This document shows positions 15,534-24,491 of a stretch of DNA of 64,000 nucleotides, one piece after another. The notes beneath the pieces were generated by a model. The model ran no database searches and had not been told where the DNA came from. It was given only the letters and a program-made list of their open reading frames with translations. The DNA lies in the NCBI RefSeq assembly GCF_003634695.1, contig NZ_RBWV01000012.1:272058-336057 (forward strand), given 5' to 3'. Every line of letters starts with the position of its first letter. Positions within the stretch are counted from its first letter, which is position 1. Both the position numbers and the translations under genes were made by a program. Source of the DNA: Motilibacter peucedani (lineage in GTDB: Bacteria; Actinomycetota; Actinomycetes; Motilibacterales; Motilibacteraceae).

Positions 15534-17891
15534 TCAGCGCTGGCGCGCGACCGGTGTGGTGGCCGGCTCGAGCACGACTCCGACCAGCCGCTCGGCACGA
15601 CCGTCGGGCCCGGGCAGGGCCCGGCCGCGCACCTGCAGCCGGCGCAGGGAGCCGCCACCCTCGCGTACGCGGTAGTCGGCGACGAGGTCGCCGACCGTGG
15701 AGACCGCGGTGTCGACGGCGCTGCGCAGGCGCGGGACGTCGTCCGGGTCGACTGCGGCGAGGAACCGCTCGAAGGTGCCGGTGGTGCCGCGCCACCCCGC
15801 GTCGTGCATCACGACGAGCAGCTCGTCGGCGACCAGCTCCCCGCTCGCGACGGTGAGCTCGAACGAGCCGATGCGTGCGGCCTGCATCGCCTGGTCGAGG
15901 CGCACGGAGACGGTGTAGGTGCGGACGTTGTCGAGCGCCACGCCGGCCCGGCGCCCGACGTCCTCGACGGTCGCGACGTCGTCGACCGGCAACGGGTGCG
16001 GGCCGGGGCGCGCGACGGACACGGCGCCGACCGCGCCGCCGCGCGAGACGAGCGGGACGACGATGCACTGCTGCCGGGAGCCGGCGCCACCGGGCCCGCC
16101 GGCGCCGGGCACGTCGGCGAGGTCCTCGACGAGGCGGGTCGCCCCGGAGGCCATGACCTCGCGCACCGTCGGTGAGCCGCCGTCCTGCGCGAAGCGGGCG
16201 AAGACCTCGGCCGTCCCCGGCGCCCGACGGGCGTCGTCGCTCCGGCGGGCGAGCGGGCACCAGACCCGGCCGTGGTCGCCGACCAGGTGCACCGCGACCC
16301 ACTCGCCGTAGCGCGGCACGAGGGCGTCGGCGACGGCGTCGAGCACCGCGGCCGGGCTGCGCGAGGCGGCCAGCGCCTCGCCCAGGCGGGCCAGGCTGCG
16401 GCTGCGCTCCTCGGCCTCCCTGACACGCTCGAGCGCGTCGCTGCGCGCGACCGCCTGGGCGGTCTGGGCGGCCAGCCCGTCGAGGTAGGCGCGCTCGGGC
16501 GCGGAGAACACGTGCGCCCTCGGGAAGGAGAAGCGCAGCGCGCCCACGACCTCGCCGGCGACCAGCAGCGGCGCGGCCGCCACCGCGAGGGCGCCGGGCT
16601 GCATGGAGACCAGGTGGGGGAAGCGGGCGTCGTACTCGTCGCGGCTCTCCACGTAGACGGCGCGCCCCGTGCGGATCGCCCGCGTCGAGGGCCCCGCCGG
16701 CCGGTTGGGGTCGAAGCCGTAGCGGGCACCGAGCCCTTCGTCGACGCCGCGCTCGAGGATGGGCAGCGTGAGGCCGCCGCCCGGGCGCGACAGCGTGCCG
16801 CCGGCCGCCCGCAGCGCGAGCATGCCCTCGCTGACCGCGGCCTCCGCGATGTCCATCAGCGTCTCGGCGGCGGCCAGCCGGGCCGTGACCTGCTGCAGCT
16901 GGGCGGCCAGCGCGCTGTCGCGGTAGCGCTGGTCGAGGCTGCGGACCTCGCGCAGCAGCCGCGCCTCGAAGCTCTCCGCCGGCTGGACCGGCCGGCCGGC
17001 CTCGGCGTCGCGCAGTCCGGCGACCAGCCCCTCGACGTACCACTCGCGCAGCACCCGGAACTCGACCGGCGACTCGAGGCTGAGCAGGCGCTTGTCCTGC
17101 GCCACCGAGTCGGCCGCCGCGAGCGCGCGCAGGTAGCCCTCGCCGGCATCGGCGAGCTCGACGGGCAGCGTGAACCGCAGCGTGACGCGGGGGAGCCGCT
17201 GCTCGAGGGCGTCTGCCAGCAGGGCGCGGATCTGCACCCGGGCGACGGTGAAGCGGGCGACGGCGGCGCGGATGTCCTCGACGACGCGGTGCGGCAGCGC
17301 ACCCCCCTCGGTCGTGTCGGCCAGCGCCAGCTCGCGCAGCACGCCGTCGAGGTGGTCCTTGGCAGCGGCGAGCAGCTGGGTCGGGGCCTCGCCGACCGTC
17401 ACGCGGTGCCCGACCGGGCCGGGCACCTCGACGTCGTCGCCGAACATCGCGAGCAGCGCCTCGGGGTCGATGTCGGGGCCCTCGGGCTCGGCGACCCCGC
17501 CGCCGAGCTCGCACCACACGACCTTGCCCGGCCGGCCGTCGGCGCGGGGCCCCGCGCCCCACGAGCTGCTGACGGCGCTGAGCAGGTTCAGCCCGCGTCC
17601 GGTGGTGCCGCCGTCGCTCGCCTTGCGGCGGACCGGCAGCGCCGGGTTGGTGTCGAGCACCTGGAGGCGCACCCCCTGCGGCTCGCTGGCGACCTCGACG
17701 ACGGCCGGGCCGGGCGCGTGCAGCACCACGTTGCCCACCAGCTCGCTGACCGAGAGCTCGGCCTCGTCGACCAGGTCGTCGTGGCCCCACCCGACCAGCA
17801 GCCGGCGCAGCCACCGGCGCACCTCGGGCACCACCGCCGCGCTGGACTCGAGCGCGAGGGACTCCCTGCGCGCGAGCTCCTCGTGGGCCAT
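15534..17891 (-). CDS. ATPase-GAF-GAF-PAS sensor regulator
   Basis: A 785-residue cytoplasmic signalling protein. Residues about 1-130 are a RsbW-like ATPase domain (ELSVSELVGNVVLHAPG, then TTGRGLNLLSAVSSSWG). Residues about 150-330 are helical and of unknown type. Two GAF domains follow (about 335-480 and 500-655), and the last 120 residues resemble a PAS domain (ARIGSFELTVASGEL ... YRVREGGGSLRRLQVRGR). Related actinobacterial proteins usually end in a PP2C phosphatase (SpoIIE) domain; none is present here. With the adjacent STAS and kinase genes it probably feeds a signal into sigma-factor control. A perfect 7-2-7 palindrome lies in its leader (17911-17926). Confidence 0.8.
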   Translation of the reverse strand: MAHEELARRESLALESSAAVVPEVRRWLRRLLVGWGHDDLVDEAELSVSELVGNVVLHAPGPAVVEVASEPQGVRLQVLDTNPALPVRRKASDGGTTGRGLNLLSAVSSSWGAGPRADGRPGKVVWCELGGGVAEPEGPDIDPEALLAMFGDDVEVPGPVGHRVTVGEAPTQLLAAAKDHLDGVLRELALADTTEGGALPHRVVEDIRAAVARFTVARVQIRALLADALEQRLPRVTLRFTLPVELADAGEGYLRALAAADSVAQDKRLLSLESPVEFRVLREWYVEGLVAGLRDAEAGRPVQPAESFEARLLREVRSLDQRYRDSALAAQLQQVTARLAAAETLMDIAEAAVSEGMLALRAAGGTLSRPGGGLTLPILERGVDEGLGARYGFDPNRPAGPSTRAIRTGRAVYVESRDEYDARFPHLVSMQPGALAVAAAPLLVAGEVVGALRFSFPRAHVFSAPERAYLDGLAAQTAQAVARSDALERVREAEERSRSLARLGEALAASRSPAAVLDAVADALVPRYGEWVAVHLVGDHGRVWCPLARRSDDARRAPGTAEVFARFAQDGGSPTVREVMASGATRLVEDLADVPGAGGPGGAGSRQQCIVVPLVSRGGAVGAVSVARPGPHPLPVDDVATVEDVGRRAGVALDNVRTYTVSVRLDQAMQAARIGSFELTVASGELVADELLVVMHDAGWRGTTGTFERFLAAVDPDDVPRLRSAVDTAVSTVGDLVADYRVREGGGSLRRLQVRGRALPGPDGRAERLVGVVLEPATTPVARQR

Positions 17892-17910
17892 GGGGCGAAC
17901 TGTATTGAAT

Positions 17911-17926
17911 GGTGCGCCAGCGCACC
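17911..17926. promoter_or_regulatory. Palindrome GGTGCGC-CA-GCGCACC
   Basis: A perfect inverted repeat with 7-base arms and 2-base spacer, 20 bases upstream of the sensor ATG and about 130 bases from the divergent RidA gene. Its position in the leader suggests an operator or a small RNA hairpin near the ribosome binding site. No known regulator consensus was recognised. Confidence 0.45.
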
Positions 17927-18052
17927 TCTCCTACCCGCCAGAAACCGTGAACTCGACCGGTGCACCGGGTTCGTTCCTCGCCCGAGCAGGGGCCTGTGTG
18001 TGCGTCAGCGCGACCCCAGGTGCACGCACTGCGCTCCGCTAGCCTCGCCCCC

Positions 18053-18451
18053 ATGCCCGTGCAGCGCGTCGCCTCCCCTTCCCGCTACGCCCCGGTCATC
18101 GGGTTCTCAGCCGCCGTGCGCGCGGGGGACCTCGTCTTCGTCGCCGGCACGACCGCGGTCGACGGCTCGGGCGAGGTCGTCGGGGGTGACGACGCGTACC
18201 TCCAGGCGCAGGACGTCTTCCGCAAGATCGGCGCCGCGCTCCAGGGAGCGGGGGCGAGCATCGACGACGTCGTGCAGACACGCATGTTCCTCGCCCGGGC
18301 GGGCGACTGGGAGGCCGTCGGCCGCGCCCACGGCGAGGCGTTCGCCACCGCGATGCCTGCGGCGACGATGGTCGAGGCGCGCCTGCTCGACGAGCGGATG
18401 CTCGTCGAGGTGGAGGCCGTCGCCTCCGTCGGTGCCTCGGGGCAGGGCTAG
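18053..18451 (+). CDS. RidA-family deaminase
   Basis: A 132-residue Rid/YjgF superfamily protein. RidA hydrolyses reactive enamine/imine intermediates of amino acid metabolism; other Rid subfamilies vary. Family landmarks are present: FSAAVRAGDLVFVAGTT near residue 16, QAQDVFRKIGAAL, and VVQTRMFLA with the Arg that binds the carboxylate. The C-terminal MVEARLLDERMLVEVEAVA matches the usual VE(V)xA ending. Its stop lies in a CTAG palindrome shared with the stop of the convergent SixA-like gene. Confidence 0.88.
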   Translation: MPVQRVASPSRYAPVIGFSAAVRAGDLVFVAGTTAVDGSGEVVGGDDAYLQAQDVFRKIGAALQGAGASIDDVVQTRMFLARAGDWEAVGRAHGEAFATAMPAATMVEARLLDERMLVEVEAVASVGASGQG

Positions 18452-19014
18452 CGCGCGAGCGTCGCCGGGTCCTCGTCGCGCACGTCGACGATGCGCAGCG
18501 GCCGCAGGTAGTGGGCCGCGCGGGTGCCCCTCGTCTCCTCGACGATCCAGCTCGCGCCCTTCGCCGTGGTCGACGGCTCGTCGGGCAGTGCGACGGCACC
18601 CGAGTCCCGCCAGCGCTCGAGCAGTGCGCTGAGCACCTCGCCGTGGGTGCAGAAGAGCGTGCCCTGGGCGGCCGGCTCCGCCAGCAGGGCGTCGAGGGCG
18701 GCCGCGTCGGACTCCGGCGCGAGCAGCGGCTCGTCCTCCGGCTCGGTGCCGAGCGCGGCGGACAGCGGCACGAGCGTCTGACGGCACCGGCGGTAGGGGC
18801 TCGTGCGCAAGGAGGTGACCGGCAGCTCCCGCAGCAGCTGGGCGAGGCCTTCGGCCTGCTGGTGGCCACGGGCGCTGAGGGGACGGTCGACGTCGCCGAA
18901 CGGCCACAGTCGCTTGTCGCCGGCGTGCGCGTGCCTCACCAGGATCAGCAAGCCGGGCTCCTCGCGTTGCCGTGCTCTCGACAGTGCCGAGGCAAGTAGA
19001 CGCTCTCCGGCCAC
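18448..19014 (-). CDS. SixA-like histidine phosphatase
   Basis: A 188-residue histidine phosphatase of the phosphoglycerate mutase fold. The catalytic motif is LVRHAHAGDK near residue 25, with TSPYRRCRQT in the middle and a second His in FCTHGEVLSAL. Such small proteins act on phosphohistidine proteins or small phosphoesters; the substrate here is not predictable. The start drawn is GTG 19014; TTG 18951 would begin just before the RHA motif. It converges on ridA with overlapping stops. Confidence 0.82.
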   Translation of the reverse strand: MAGERLLASALSRARQREEPGLLILVRHAHAGDKRLWPFGDVDRPLSARGHQQAEGLAQLLRELPVTSLRTSPYRRCRQTLVPLSAALGTEPEDEPLLAPESDAAALDALLAEPAAQGTLFCTHGEVLSALLERWRDSGAVALPDEPSTTAKGASWIVEETRGTRAAHYLRPLRIVDVRDEDPATLAR

Positions 19015-19045
19015 CTGCAGGCAACCTGCCCTCGGGCGCCGGACC

Positions 19046-19258
19046 TCAGGGCTCGACGAGGCGGTCGCGCTGTGCGGCGAGCCAGCGCTCGTCGAAGCCG
19101 GTGCGCGCGGCGGTGTGGGCGACGGAGTAGCCCTGGCGGAGCAGGTCGACCGCCTGCTCGGGCGTCCACCCCTGCTTGGGGACGTTGGCCTGGCGCACGA
19201 CGACGTCCCCGAACGCGGGGGTTCCGTCCGTGGGGCGGGTGGCGCCGAGCCGAGGCAT
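19046..19258 (-). CDS. Small conserved-type hypothetical protein
   Basis: A 70-residue protein without a family I can name. The second half (WTPEQAVDLLRQGYSVAHTAARTGFDERWLAAQRD) has the spacing of a helix-turn-helix of the type that recognises DNA, with a Gly/Ser turn. The N-terminus is Pro/Gly-rich and probably disordered. ATG 19258 is drawn; GTG 19264 would add two residues. It lies 31 bases upstream of the SixA-like gene on the same strand. Confidence 0.55.
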   Translation of the reverse strand: MPRLGATRPTDGTPAFGDVVVRQANVPKQGWTPEQAVDLLRQGYSVAHTAARTGFDERWLAAQRDRLVEP

Positions 19259-19344
19259 GATCACATCGTACGCGCCCGTGGTCTGTCAGGGGAGTGCGCG
19301 AGACTGGTCGTCCGGGTCGAGACCGTGCGACGAGAGGTCGACCC

Positions 19345-19560
19345 GTGCCGCCCCCAGCCTCGCTCCCGCGACCGGTCGAGGTGCGCCACCAGGGCCGCTG
19401 GGTGCACGGTTCGCTCCTCGCGGTCTACCGCCGCGGCGGCCGCTGGCGCGCCGTCGTGCGCTACTCCGTCGCCCCGGGCGAGCAGTACCAGCAGGCGCGC
19501 TGGGCCGACGACGTACGCGCGGCGGGGGCCCAGCAGGAGGCAGGGCGGGCGCAGCGGTAG
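19345..19560 (+). CDS. Small basic hypothetical protein
   Basis: A 71-residue basic protein rich in Arg, Trp and Tyr. The core VRHQGRWVHGSLLAVYRR followed by WRAVVRYSVAPGEQYQQARW looks like a small beta-barrel (SH3-like) that could bind nucleic acid, which is an inference from pattern only. GTG 19345 is preceded by GAGAGG at eight bases. It precedes the PRC-barrel gene by 44 bases on the same strand. Confidence 0.55.
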   Translation: MPPPASLPRPVEVRHQGRWVHGSLLAVYRRGGRWRAVVRYSVAPGEQYQQARWADDVRAAGAQQEAGRAQR

Positions 19561-19604
19561 GGCGGGCGGGCTTAGGGGGAGACGGCGCCGGGCAGGACGC
19601 CCTC

Positions 19605-19961
19605 ATGTTCGAATCGGAAAGCATCACCCTCTGGCGCGACGCCGACGTCATCGACCCCAAGGGCGACAAGATCGGCTCCCTGGAGTCGGTCTACGTCGAC
19701 ACCGCCACCGACGAGCCCTTCGTCGCCGGGCTCAAGGTCGGCATCATCGGCCGGCACCGGCTGGTGTTCGTGCCGCTCACTGCCGCGACCGTGGGGCCGG
19801 GCTACGTGCGCGTGCGCTACGACAAGGACCTCGTCCGCAACGCTCCCGGCATCGAGACCGACGGCGAGATGGCTGCTGACATGGAGCCGACGATCTTCGC
19901 GCACTACTCGATGGACTACTCGCCCGGCGCGAGCGGGGAGCGCAGGCTGGCTCGCCGCTGA
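19605..19961 (+). CDS. PRC-barrel domain protein
   Basis: A 118-residue cytoplasmic protein with a PRC-barrel domain at residues about 8-80. DVIDPKGDKIGSLESVYVD near residue 14, followed by FVAGLKVGIIGRHRLVFVPL, is the classic beta-barrel repeat seen in RimM C-termini and photosynthetic reaction centre H subunits. Stand-alone forms are common in actinobacteria and their role is unknown. ATG 19605 is used. It converges with the map gene, 16 bases apart. Confidence 0.85.
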   Translation: MFESESITLWRDADVIDPKGDKIGSLESVYVDTATDEPFVAGLKVGIIGRHRLVFVPLTAATVGPGYVRVRYDKDLVRNAPGIETDGEMAADMEPTIFAHYSMDYSPGASGERRLARR

Positions 19962-19977
19962 CGGCGCGTCGCGAGCG

Positions 19978-20844
19978 CTAGGCCGAGGCGCGTACGCCGG
20001 GCAGCGTCAGGACGTCGGCGCCCGTGTCGGTCACCACGAGCGTGTGCTCGAACTGAGCGGTGCGCCGGCGGTCCTTGGTCAGCACGGTCCAGCCGTCGTC
20101 CCACATGTCCCAGGCGATCGTGCCGAGCGTGAGCATCGGCTCGATGGTGAAGACCATCCCCGGCTCCATGACGGTGGTCGCCGCGGGATCGTCGTAGTGC
20201 GGGATGACGAGGCCCGAGTGGAACGCCGGACCGACGCCGTGGCCGGTGAAGTCGCGGACGACGCCGTAGCCGAAGCGCTTGGCGTAGGCCTCGATCACCC
20301 GGCCGATGACGTTGACCTGGCGGCCCGGGCGCACCGCCTTGACGGCCCGCTCGAGCGCTTCGCGGGTGCGCTCGACGAGCTGGCGCGACTCCTCGTCGAC
20401 CTCGCCCACGAGGTAGGTCGCGTCGGTGTCGCCGTGCACGCCGTCGACGAAGGCGGTCACGTCGATGTTGACGATGTCGCCGTCGCGCAGCACGGTCGAG
20501 TCGGGGATCCCGTGGCAGATGACCTCGTTGACCGAGGTGCAGCACGACTTGGGGTAGCCGCGGTAGCCCAGTGTCGAGGGGTAGGCGTCATGGGCCACGA
20601 GGTAGTCGTGGCAGACCGCGTCGAGCTCGTCGGTGGTCACGCCGGGAGCCGCGACCGCAGCGGCGGCCTCCATCGCCTCGGCGGCGATGCGTCCGGCGTG
20701 CCGGATTCGTTCGACGGTGGCGGGGTCCTGCACGTGGCTGCCGGTGTAGGGCGCGGGCCCGGGACGCCCGACGTACTCGGGCCGGGGGATGCGGGCAGGG
20801 ACCGGGCGCTGGGGGGACAGGGTCCCGGGTACGAGCGTGGGCAT
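19978..20844 (-). CDS. map: Methionine aminopeptidase type I
   Basis: A 288-residue enzyme that removes N-terminal Met from nascent proteins using two metal ions. Ligands are visible in [10 protein letters not shown] and HGDTDATY (two Asp), [11 protein letters not shown] (His), FTIEPM (Glu) and QFEHTLVV (Glu). The about 40-residue Pro-rich N-terminal extension ([10 protein letters not shown]-like spacing) is the SH3-binding-type extension of the actinobacterial MapB/MetAP1c group. ATG 20844 (MPTLVPG) is chosen; the open frame continues upstream but overlaps the divergent small gene. Confidence 0.93.
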   Translation of the reverse strand: MPTLVPGTLSPQRPVPARIPRPEYVGRPGPAPYTGSHVQDPATVERIRHAGRIAAEAMEAAAAVAAPGVTTDELDAVCHDYLVAHDAYPSTLGYRGYPKSCCTSVNEVICHGIPDSTVLRDGDIVNIDVTAFVDGVHGDTDATYLVGEVDEESRQLVERTREALERAVKAVRPGRQVNVIGRVIEAYAKRFGYGVVRDFTGHGVGPAFHSGLVIPHYDDPAATTVMEPGMVFTIEPMLTLGTIAWDMWDDGWTVLTKDRRRTAQFEHTLVVTDTGADVLTLPGVRASA

Positions 20845-20890
20845 GATGGGCGCGAGTCTAGTTGGCCGCACAGTGAGCGAGAGGGACGAG

Positions 20891-21064
20891 ATGGCCGAGT
20901 TCTGGTACTGCCTCAAGCACGGAACGGTCGAGGACGAGCCGCGCTGCCAGGGTGCTGACCGGATGGGTCCCTACGCGACCCGCGCCGAAGCGCAGAACGC
21001 GCTGCAGACCGCGGCGCAGCGCACCGAGGCGTGGGACGAGGACCCGAAGTGGAAGGACGAGTGA
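20891..21064 (+). CDS. Small conserved hypothetical protein
   Basis: A 57-residue acidic protein with the pattern [12 protein letters not shown], then [16 protein letters not shown] and a helical tail ending [10 protein letters not shown]. Proteins of this type are common as short actinobacterial ORFs next to map or npdG. The two Cys residues and Trp-rich ends might fold around a metal, but nothing is established. ATG 20891 follows GAGAGGGACGAG. Its stop overlaps the npdG start in GTGA, so the pair is coupled. Confidence 0.75.
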   Translation: MAEFWYCLKHGTVEDEPRCQGADRMGPYATRAEAQNALQTAAQRTEAWDEDPKWKDE

Positions 21065-21732
21065 GCGACGAGCAGGCTCCGCGCGTCGGGGTGCTCGGCG
21101 GCACAGGTGACCTGGGTCGCGGCCTCGCGCGCCGGTGGGCGGCGGCAGGCGTACCCGTCGTCCTCGGCTCCCGCGACGCGGCGCGCGCGCAGGAGGCGGC
21201 CGACGCGCTCAACTCCGAGCTCTCGCCCGACGTGCCCGTCGCTGGCGCCGCCAACGCCGACTGCGCCCGCGCGGCGCAGGTGGCAGTGGTCGCGGTGCCG
21301 TGGGAGGGGCACGCGGCGCTGCTCGAGGAGTGCCGCGACGCGCTGGCAGGCAAGGTCGTCGTCGACGTCGTCAACCCGCTGGGGTTCGACGAGCGAGGCG
21401 CCTTCGCGCTGCCGGTCGAGCAGGGCAGCGCGTGCCAGCAGGCCCAGGCGCTGCTGCCCAGCAGCACCGTCGTCGGCGCGTTCCACCACGTGTCGGCGGT
21501 GCTCCTGCTCGACCCCGAGGTGACCGCGCTCGAGCTCGACGTGCTCGTGCTCGGCGACGACCGCGCGGCCACCGACACCGTGCAGGCACTGGCGGAGCGG
21601 CTGCCCGGGGTGCGCGGCGTCTACGGCGGCCGGCTGCGCAACGCCCACCAGGTCGAGGCGCTGACCGCCAACCTCATCTCGGTCAACCGGCGCTACAAGA
21701 CCCACGCCGGCGTGCGCGTCACGCGCCCCTAG
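21061..21732 (+). CDS. npdG: F420H2:NADP+ oxidoreductase
   Basis: A 223-residue enzyme that moves hydride between coenzyme F420 and NADP, linking the two redox pools. The N-terminal NADP-binding loop is [29 protein letters not shown] supplies the phosphate-binding Arg, and VVAVPWEGH and [11 protein letters not shown] are conserved in the family. [11 protein letters not shown] in the C-terminal half corresponds to the F420-side region. Two other F420-type enzymes are encoded in this window (10534 and 46689). The stop is a CTAG palindrome shared with the convergent panB stop. Confidence 0.9.
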   Translation: MSDEQAPRVGVLGGTGDLGRGLARRWAAAGVPVVLGSRDAARAQEAADALNSELSPDVPVAGAANADCARAAQVAVVAVPWEGHAALLEECRDALAGKVVVDVVNPLGFDERGAFALPVEQGSACQQAQALLPSSTVVGAFHHVSAVLLLDPEVTALELDVLVLGDDRAATDTVQALAERLPGVRGVYGGRLRNAHQVEALTANLISVNRRYKTHAGVRVTRP

Positions 21733-22565
21733 CTGTAGGAGTTCTCCTCCGACGGCCAGGTGCCCGAGGTGACGTCGGCGGCGTACGCGGTGGCCGCCTC
21801 GCGCAGCACGCCGCGGACGTCGGCGTAGCGGCGGACGAACTTCGGCACCGGTCCGCTGGTCAGGCCGGCCATGTCCTGCCACACCAGCACTTGGGCGTCG
21901 GTGCCGGGACCGGCGCCGATGCCCACGGTCGGGATGTCGAGCTCGGCGGTGACCTTGGCGCCGAGCTCGGCAGGCACGGCCTCCAGCACGACGGCGAAGG
22001 CGCCCGCCGCCTGGAGGGAGCGGGCGTCCTCGAGCAGGCGCGTGCCGGCGTCGCCGCGGCCCTGCACCTTGAAGCCGCCGAGCTGGTTGACCGACTGCGG
22101 GGTCAGTCCGAGGTGGCCCATGACGGGGATGCCAGCGGCGACGAGCGCCTGCACCTGCGGCACGACCGCAGCCCCGCCCTCGAACTTCACCGCGTGGGCG
22201 CGCCCCTCCTTGAGGAACCGCGACGCCGTGGACAGCGCCTGCTCGGGGCTGGCCTGGTAGCTGCCGAAGGGCAGGTCGGCGACGACGAGGGCGCGGCGGG
22301 TGCCCCGCACGACCGCGGCCACCATGGGCAGCAGCTCGTCGACCGTCACGGGCAGTGTGGTCTCGTAGCCGAGAACGACGTTGGCCGCGGAGTCGCCGAC
22401 GAGCAGCACCGGGATGCCGGCCTCGTCGAAGATGCCTGCGGTCAGGGCGTCGTAGGCCGTCAGCATCGGCCAGCGCTCGCCCTCGAGCTTGGCGGCCGAG
22501 ATGTCGCGGATGGTGACACGCCGGGTGGCCGGCACGTCGGCCAGCGGGTGGTGGGAACTCGCCAT
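21729..22565 (-). CDS. panB: Ketopantoate hydroxymethyltransferase
   Basis: A 278-residue enzyme that transfers a hydroxymethyl group from methylenetetrahydrofolate to ketoisovalerate, the first committed step of pantothenate and coenzyme A synthesis. Typical motifs: [37 protein letters not shown] (metal-binding Asp), [22 protein letters not shown] and [10 protein letters not shown] (catalytic Glu region), then [20 protein letters not shown]. Length is standard. ATG 22565 is drawn; the NAD synthetase gene lies 53 bases upstream on the same strand. Other pan genes are not in the window. Confidence 0.96.
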   Translation of the reverse strand: MASSHHPLADVPATRRVTIRDISAAKLEGERWPMLTAYDALTAGIFDEAGIPVLLVGDSAANVVLGYETTLPVTVDELLPMVAAVVRGTRRALVVADLPFGSYQASPEQALSTASRFLKEGRAHAVKFEGGAAVVPQVQALVAAGIPVMGHLGLTPQSVNQLGGFKVQGRGDAGTRLLEDARSLQAAGAFAVVLEAVPAELGAKVTAELDIPTVGIGAGPGTDAQVLVWQDMAGLTSGPVPKFVRRYADVRGVLREAATAYAADVTSGTWPSEENSYS

Positions 22566-22618
22566 CAGTGGCGCTCCTTGCGATCTCGAGGCGCTCTGCC
22601 GCGTCCCCGGACTGCTCC

Positions 22619-24427
22619 CTATCGTGCCACTTCCTTCGGTGCCTCGTGGGAGGCGCCGGGCGCGGGCTCGCGCCAGCGGCTGGTGATGGGGAGGCGCCGG
22701 TCGCGGCCGAAGTTGCGCACCGAGATCTTGGGGCCCGGCGGGTACTGCCGGCGCTTGTACTCGGCCGCGTCGACCATGCGCAGCACTCGCTCGACCAGCT
22801 CGGGGTCGAAGCCGGCCGCCACCAGGTCGGCGCTGCCGAGGTCCTGCTCGACGTAGGCGTCGAGCAGCGCGTCGAGCACCGCGTAGTCGGGCAGCGAGTC
22901 GCTGTCGCGCTGGTCGGGGCGCAGCTCGGCCGAGGGCTCCTTCGTGATCGAGCTCTCCGGGACCGGCGGGGTCTCGCCGCGCGACTCGGCGTCGGCGTTG
23001 CGCCAGCGGGCGATCTCCCACACCAGCGTCTTGGGCACGTCCTTGATCGGGGCGTAGCCGCCGACCGCGTCGCCGTAGAGCGTCGAGTAGCCGACCGCGA
23101 GCTCGCTCTTGTTGCCGGTCGCGAGCACGAGGTGCCCGTGCTGGTTGGACAGCCCCATCAGCGTCGTGCCGCGCACCCGGGCCTGGACGTTCTCCTCGGC
23201 CAGGCCGGTGAGCTCGACCGAGCCGAGGAACGCCTCGACCATCGGTGCGATCGGCACGGTCGAGAAGTGCAGGCCGGTGCGCTGGGCCAGCTCGGCCGCG
23301 TCGTCCTTCGAGTGCGCGGAGGAGTAGCCGCTGGGCAGCGACACCCCGTGCACCGCGTCGGCGCCGAGGGCGTCGACCGCCAGCGCCGCGACGACGGCGG
23401 AGTCGATGCCGCCCGAGAGGCCGAGGACCACCGAGCGGAACCTGTTCTTCTGCACGTAGCCGCGCAGCCCGACCACCAGTGCTCCCCACACCTCGGCGCA
23501 GTCGGGCAGGTGCTCGGCGACCGTGCCGGTGACCGGCTCGCCGAGCTCGCGCGGTGCGGTGGGAACCGCGGTGCGGGTGATGCGTACGCGCCTGCCGTCG
23601 CGCGCGGTCTGCGTGCTGTCCTCGTCGCGCAGCGGCGCGGTGGCGGCCGGCAGGTCGACGTCGAGGACGAGCAGCTCCTCGCGGAACTGCGCCGCGCGCG
23701 CCAGGATCTCGCCGTCGGGCGCGACGACCAGCGAGTCGCCGTCGAAGACCAGCTCGTCCTGGCCGCCGACGGTGTTGACGTAGGCGAGCACGCAGCCGGC
23801 CTCGGCGGCGCGCTTGCGCACCAGCGCCAGCCGGGCGTCGTCCTTGTTGCGCTCGTAGGGCGAGGCGTTCGGCACGACCAGCAGGCCGGCCCGCGCCTCG
23901 CGCGTCACCGCGGCCGGACCGCCCTCCTGCCAGAGGTCCTCGCAGATCGCGATCGCGACGTCGACGCCGCGGAAGCGCACGACGGCGGAGGCCAGCCCCG
24001 GCACGAAGTAGCGGGCCTCGTCGAAGACGCCGTAGTTGGGCAGGTGGTGCTTGGCGTAGCGCGCGACGACCCCGCCACCGTGCAGGAAGGCCGCGGCGTT
24101 CTGCGGCCAGCCGGCCGGCTTGCCGAGCTCGGGCACGGCGTCGGGGGAGTGGTCGAGGTAGCCGATGACGACAGCGGTCCCGCCGAGCCCCTCGTCGCCG
24201 AGACGGACCGCCAGCTCCTCGAGCGCCGCGGCCGAGGCGCGCTGGAACGAGCGGCGCAGGGCCAGGTCCTCGACCGGGTAGCCGTCGAGGGCCAGCTCCG
24301 GCAGCACCACGAGGTCGGCCCCGGCGGCCGCCGCGCGGCGGACGGCGTCGAGCGCCCGGTCAGCGTTGCCGGCGAGGTCGCCGACCACGATGTCGATCTG
24401 GGCGAGGGCGAGGCGCAGCGTGGGCAC
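22619..24427 (-). CDS. nadE: Glutamine-dependent NAD+ synthetase
   Basis: A 602-residue two-domain enzyme that amidates nicotinic acid adenine dinucleotide to NAD+, taking ammonia from glutamine. Residues about 1-270 are a nitrilase-type glutaminase with Glu in [12 protein letters not shown], a Lys in [13 protein letters not shown] and the nucleophile Cys162 in [11 protein letters not shown]. The rest is the ATP pyrophosphatase-type synthetase with the P-loop [11 protein letters not shown] and the later [18 protein letters not shown] block. Length fits the long actinobacterial form. The GTG start at 24427 is divergent from glnA2, 64 bases apart. Confidence 0.96.
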   Translation of the reverse strand: MPTLRLALAQIDIVVGDLAGNADRALDAVRRAAAAGADLVVLPELALDGYPVEDLALRRSFQRASAAALEELAVRLGDEGLGGTAVVIGYLDHSPDAVPELGKPAGWPQNAAAFLHGGGVVARYAKHHLPNYGVFDEARYFVPGLASAVVRFRGVDVAIAICEDLWQEGGPAAVTREARAGLLVVPNASPYERNKDDARLALVRKRAAEAGCVLAYVNTVGGQDELVFDGDSLVVAPDGEILARAAQFREELLVLDVDLPAATAPLRDEDSTQTARDGRRVRITRTAVPTAPRELGEPVTGTVAEHLPDCAEVWGALVVGLRGYVQKNRFRSVVLGLSGGIDSAVVAALAVDALGADAVHGVSLPSGYSSAHSKDDAAELAQRTGLHFSTVPIAPMVEAFLGSVELTGLAEENVQARVRGTTLMGLSNQHGHLVLATGNKSELAVGYSTLYGDAVGGYAPIKDVPKTLVWEIARWRNADAESRGETPPVPESSITKEPSAELRPDQRDSDSLPDYAVLDALLDAYVEQDLGSADLVAAGFDPELVERVLRMVDAAEYKRRQYPPGPKISVRNFGRDRRLPITSRWREPAPGASHEAPKEVAR

Positions 24428-24451
24428 GGCCCGACTCTAGTGCGGCGCGCC

Positions 24452-24467
24452 GTAACACGGATTTAAC
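24452..24467 (+). promoter_or_regulatory. Partial GlnR-like box upstream of glnA2
   Basis: GTAAC (24452-24456), six bases, then TTAAC (24463-24467). The first half matches the actinobacterial GlnR a-box (GTnAC) and the second matches three of five bases of the b-box (GAAAC). The 9-mer CCGTAACAC beginning one base before it also occurs upstream of glnA1 and codB. It lies only 35 bases before the glnA2 start. Inferred, not proven. Confidence 0.4.
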
Positions 24468-24491
24468 ACTCGGGCGGCAGACTCCGCGCTC

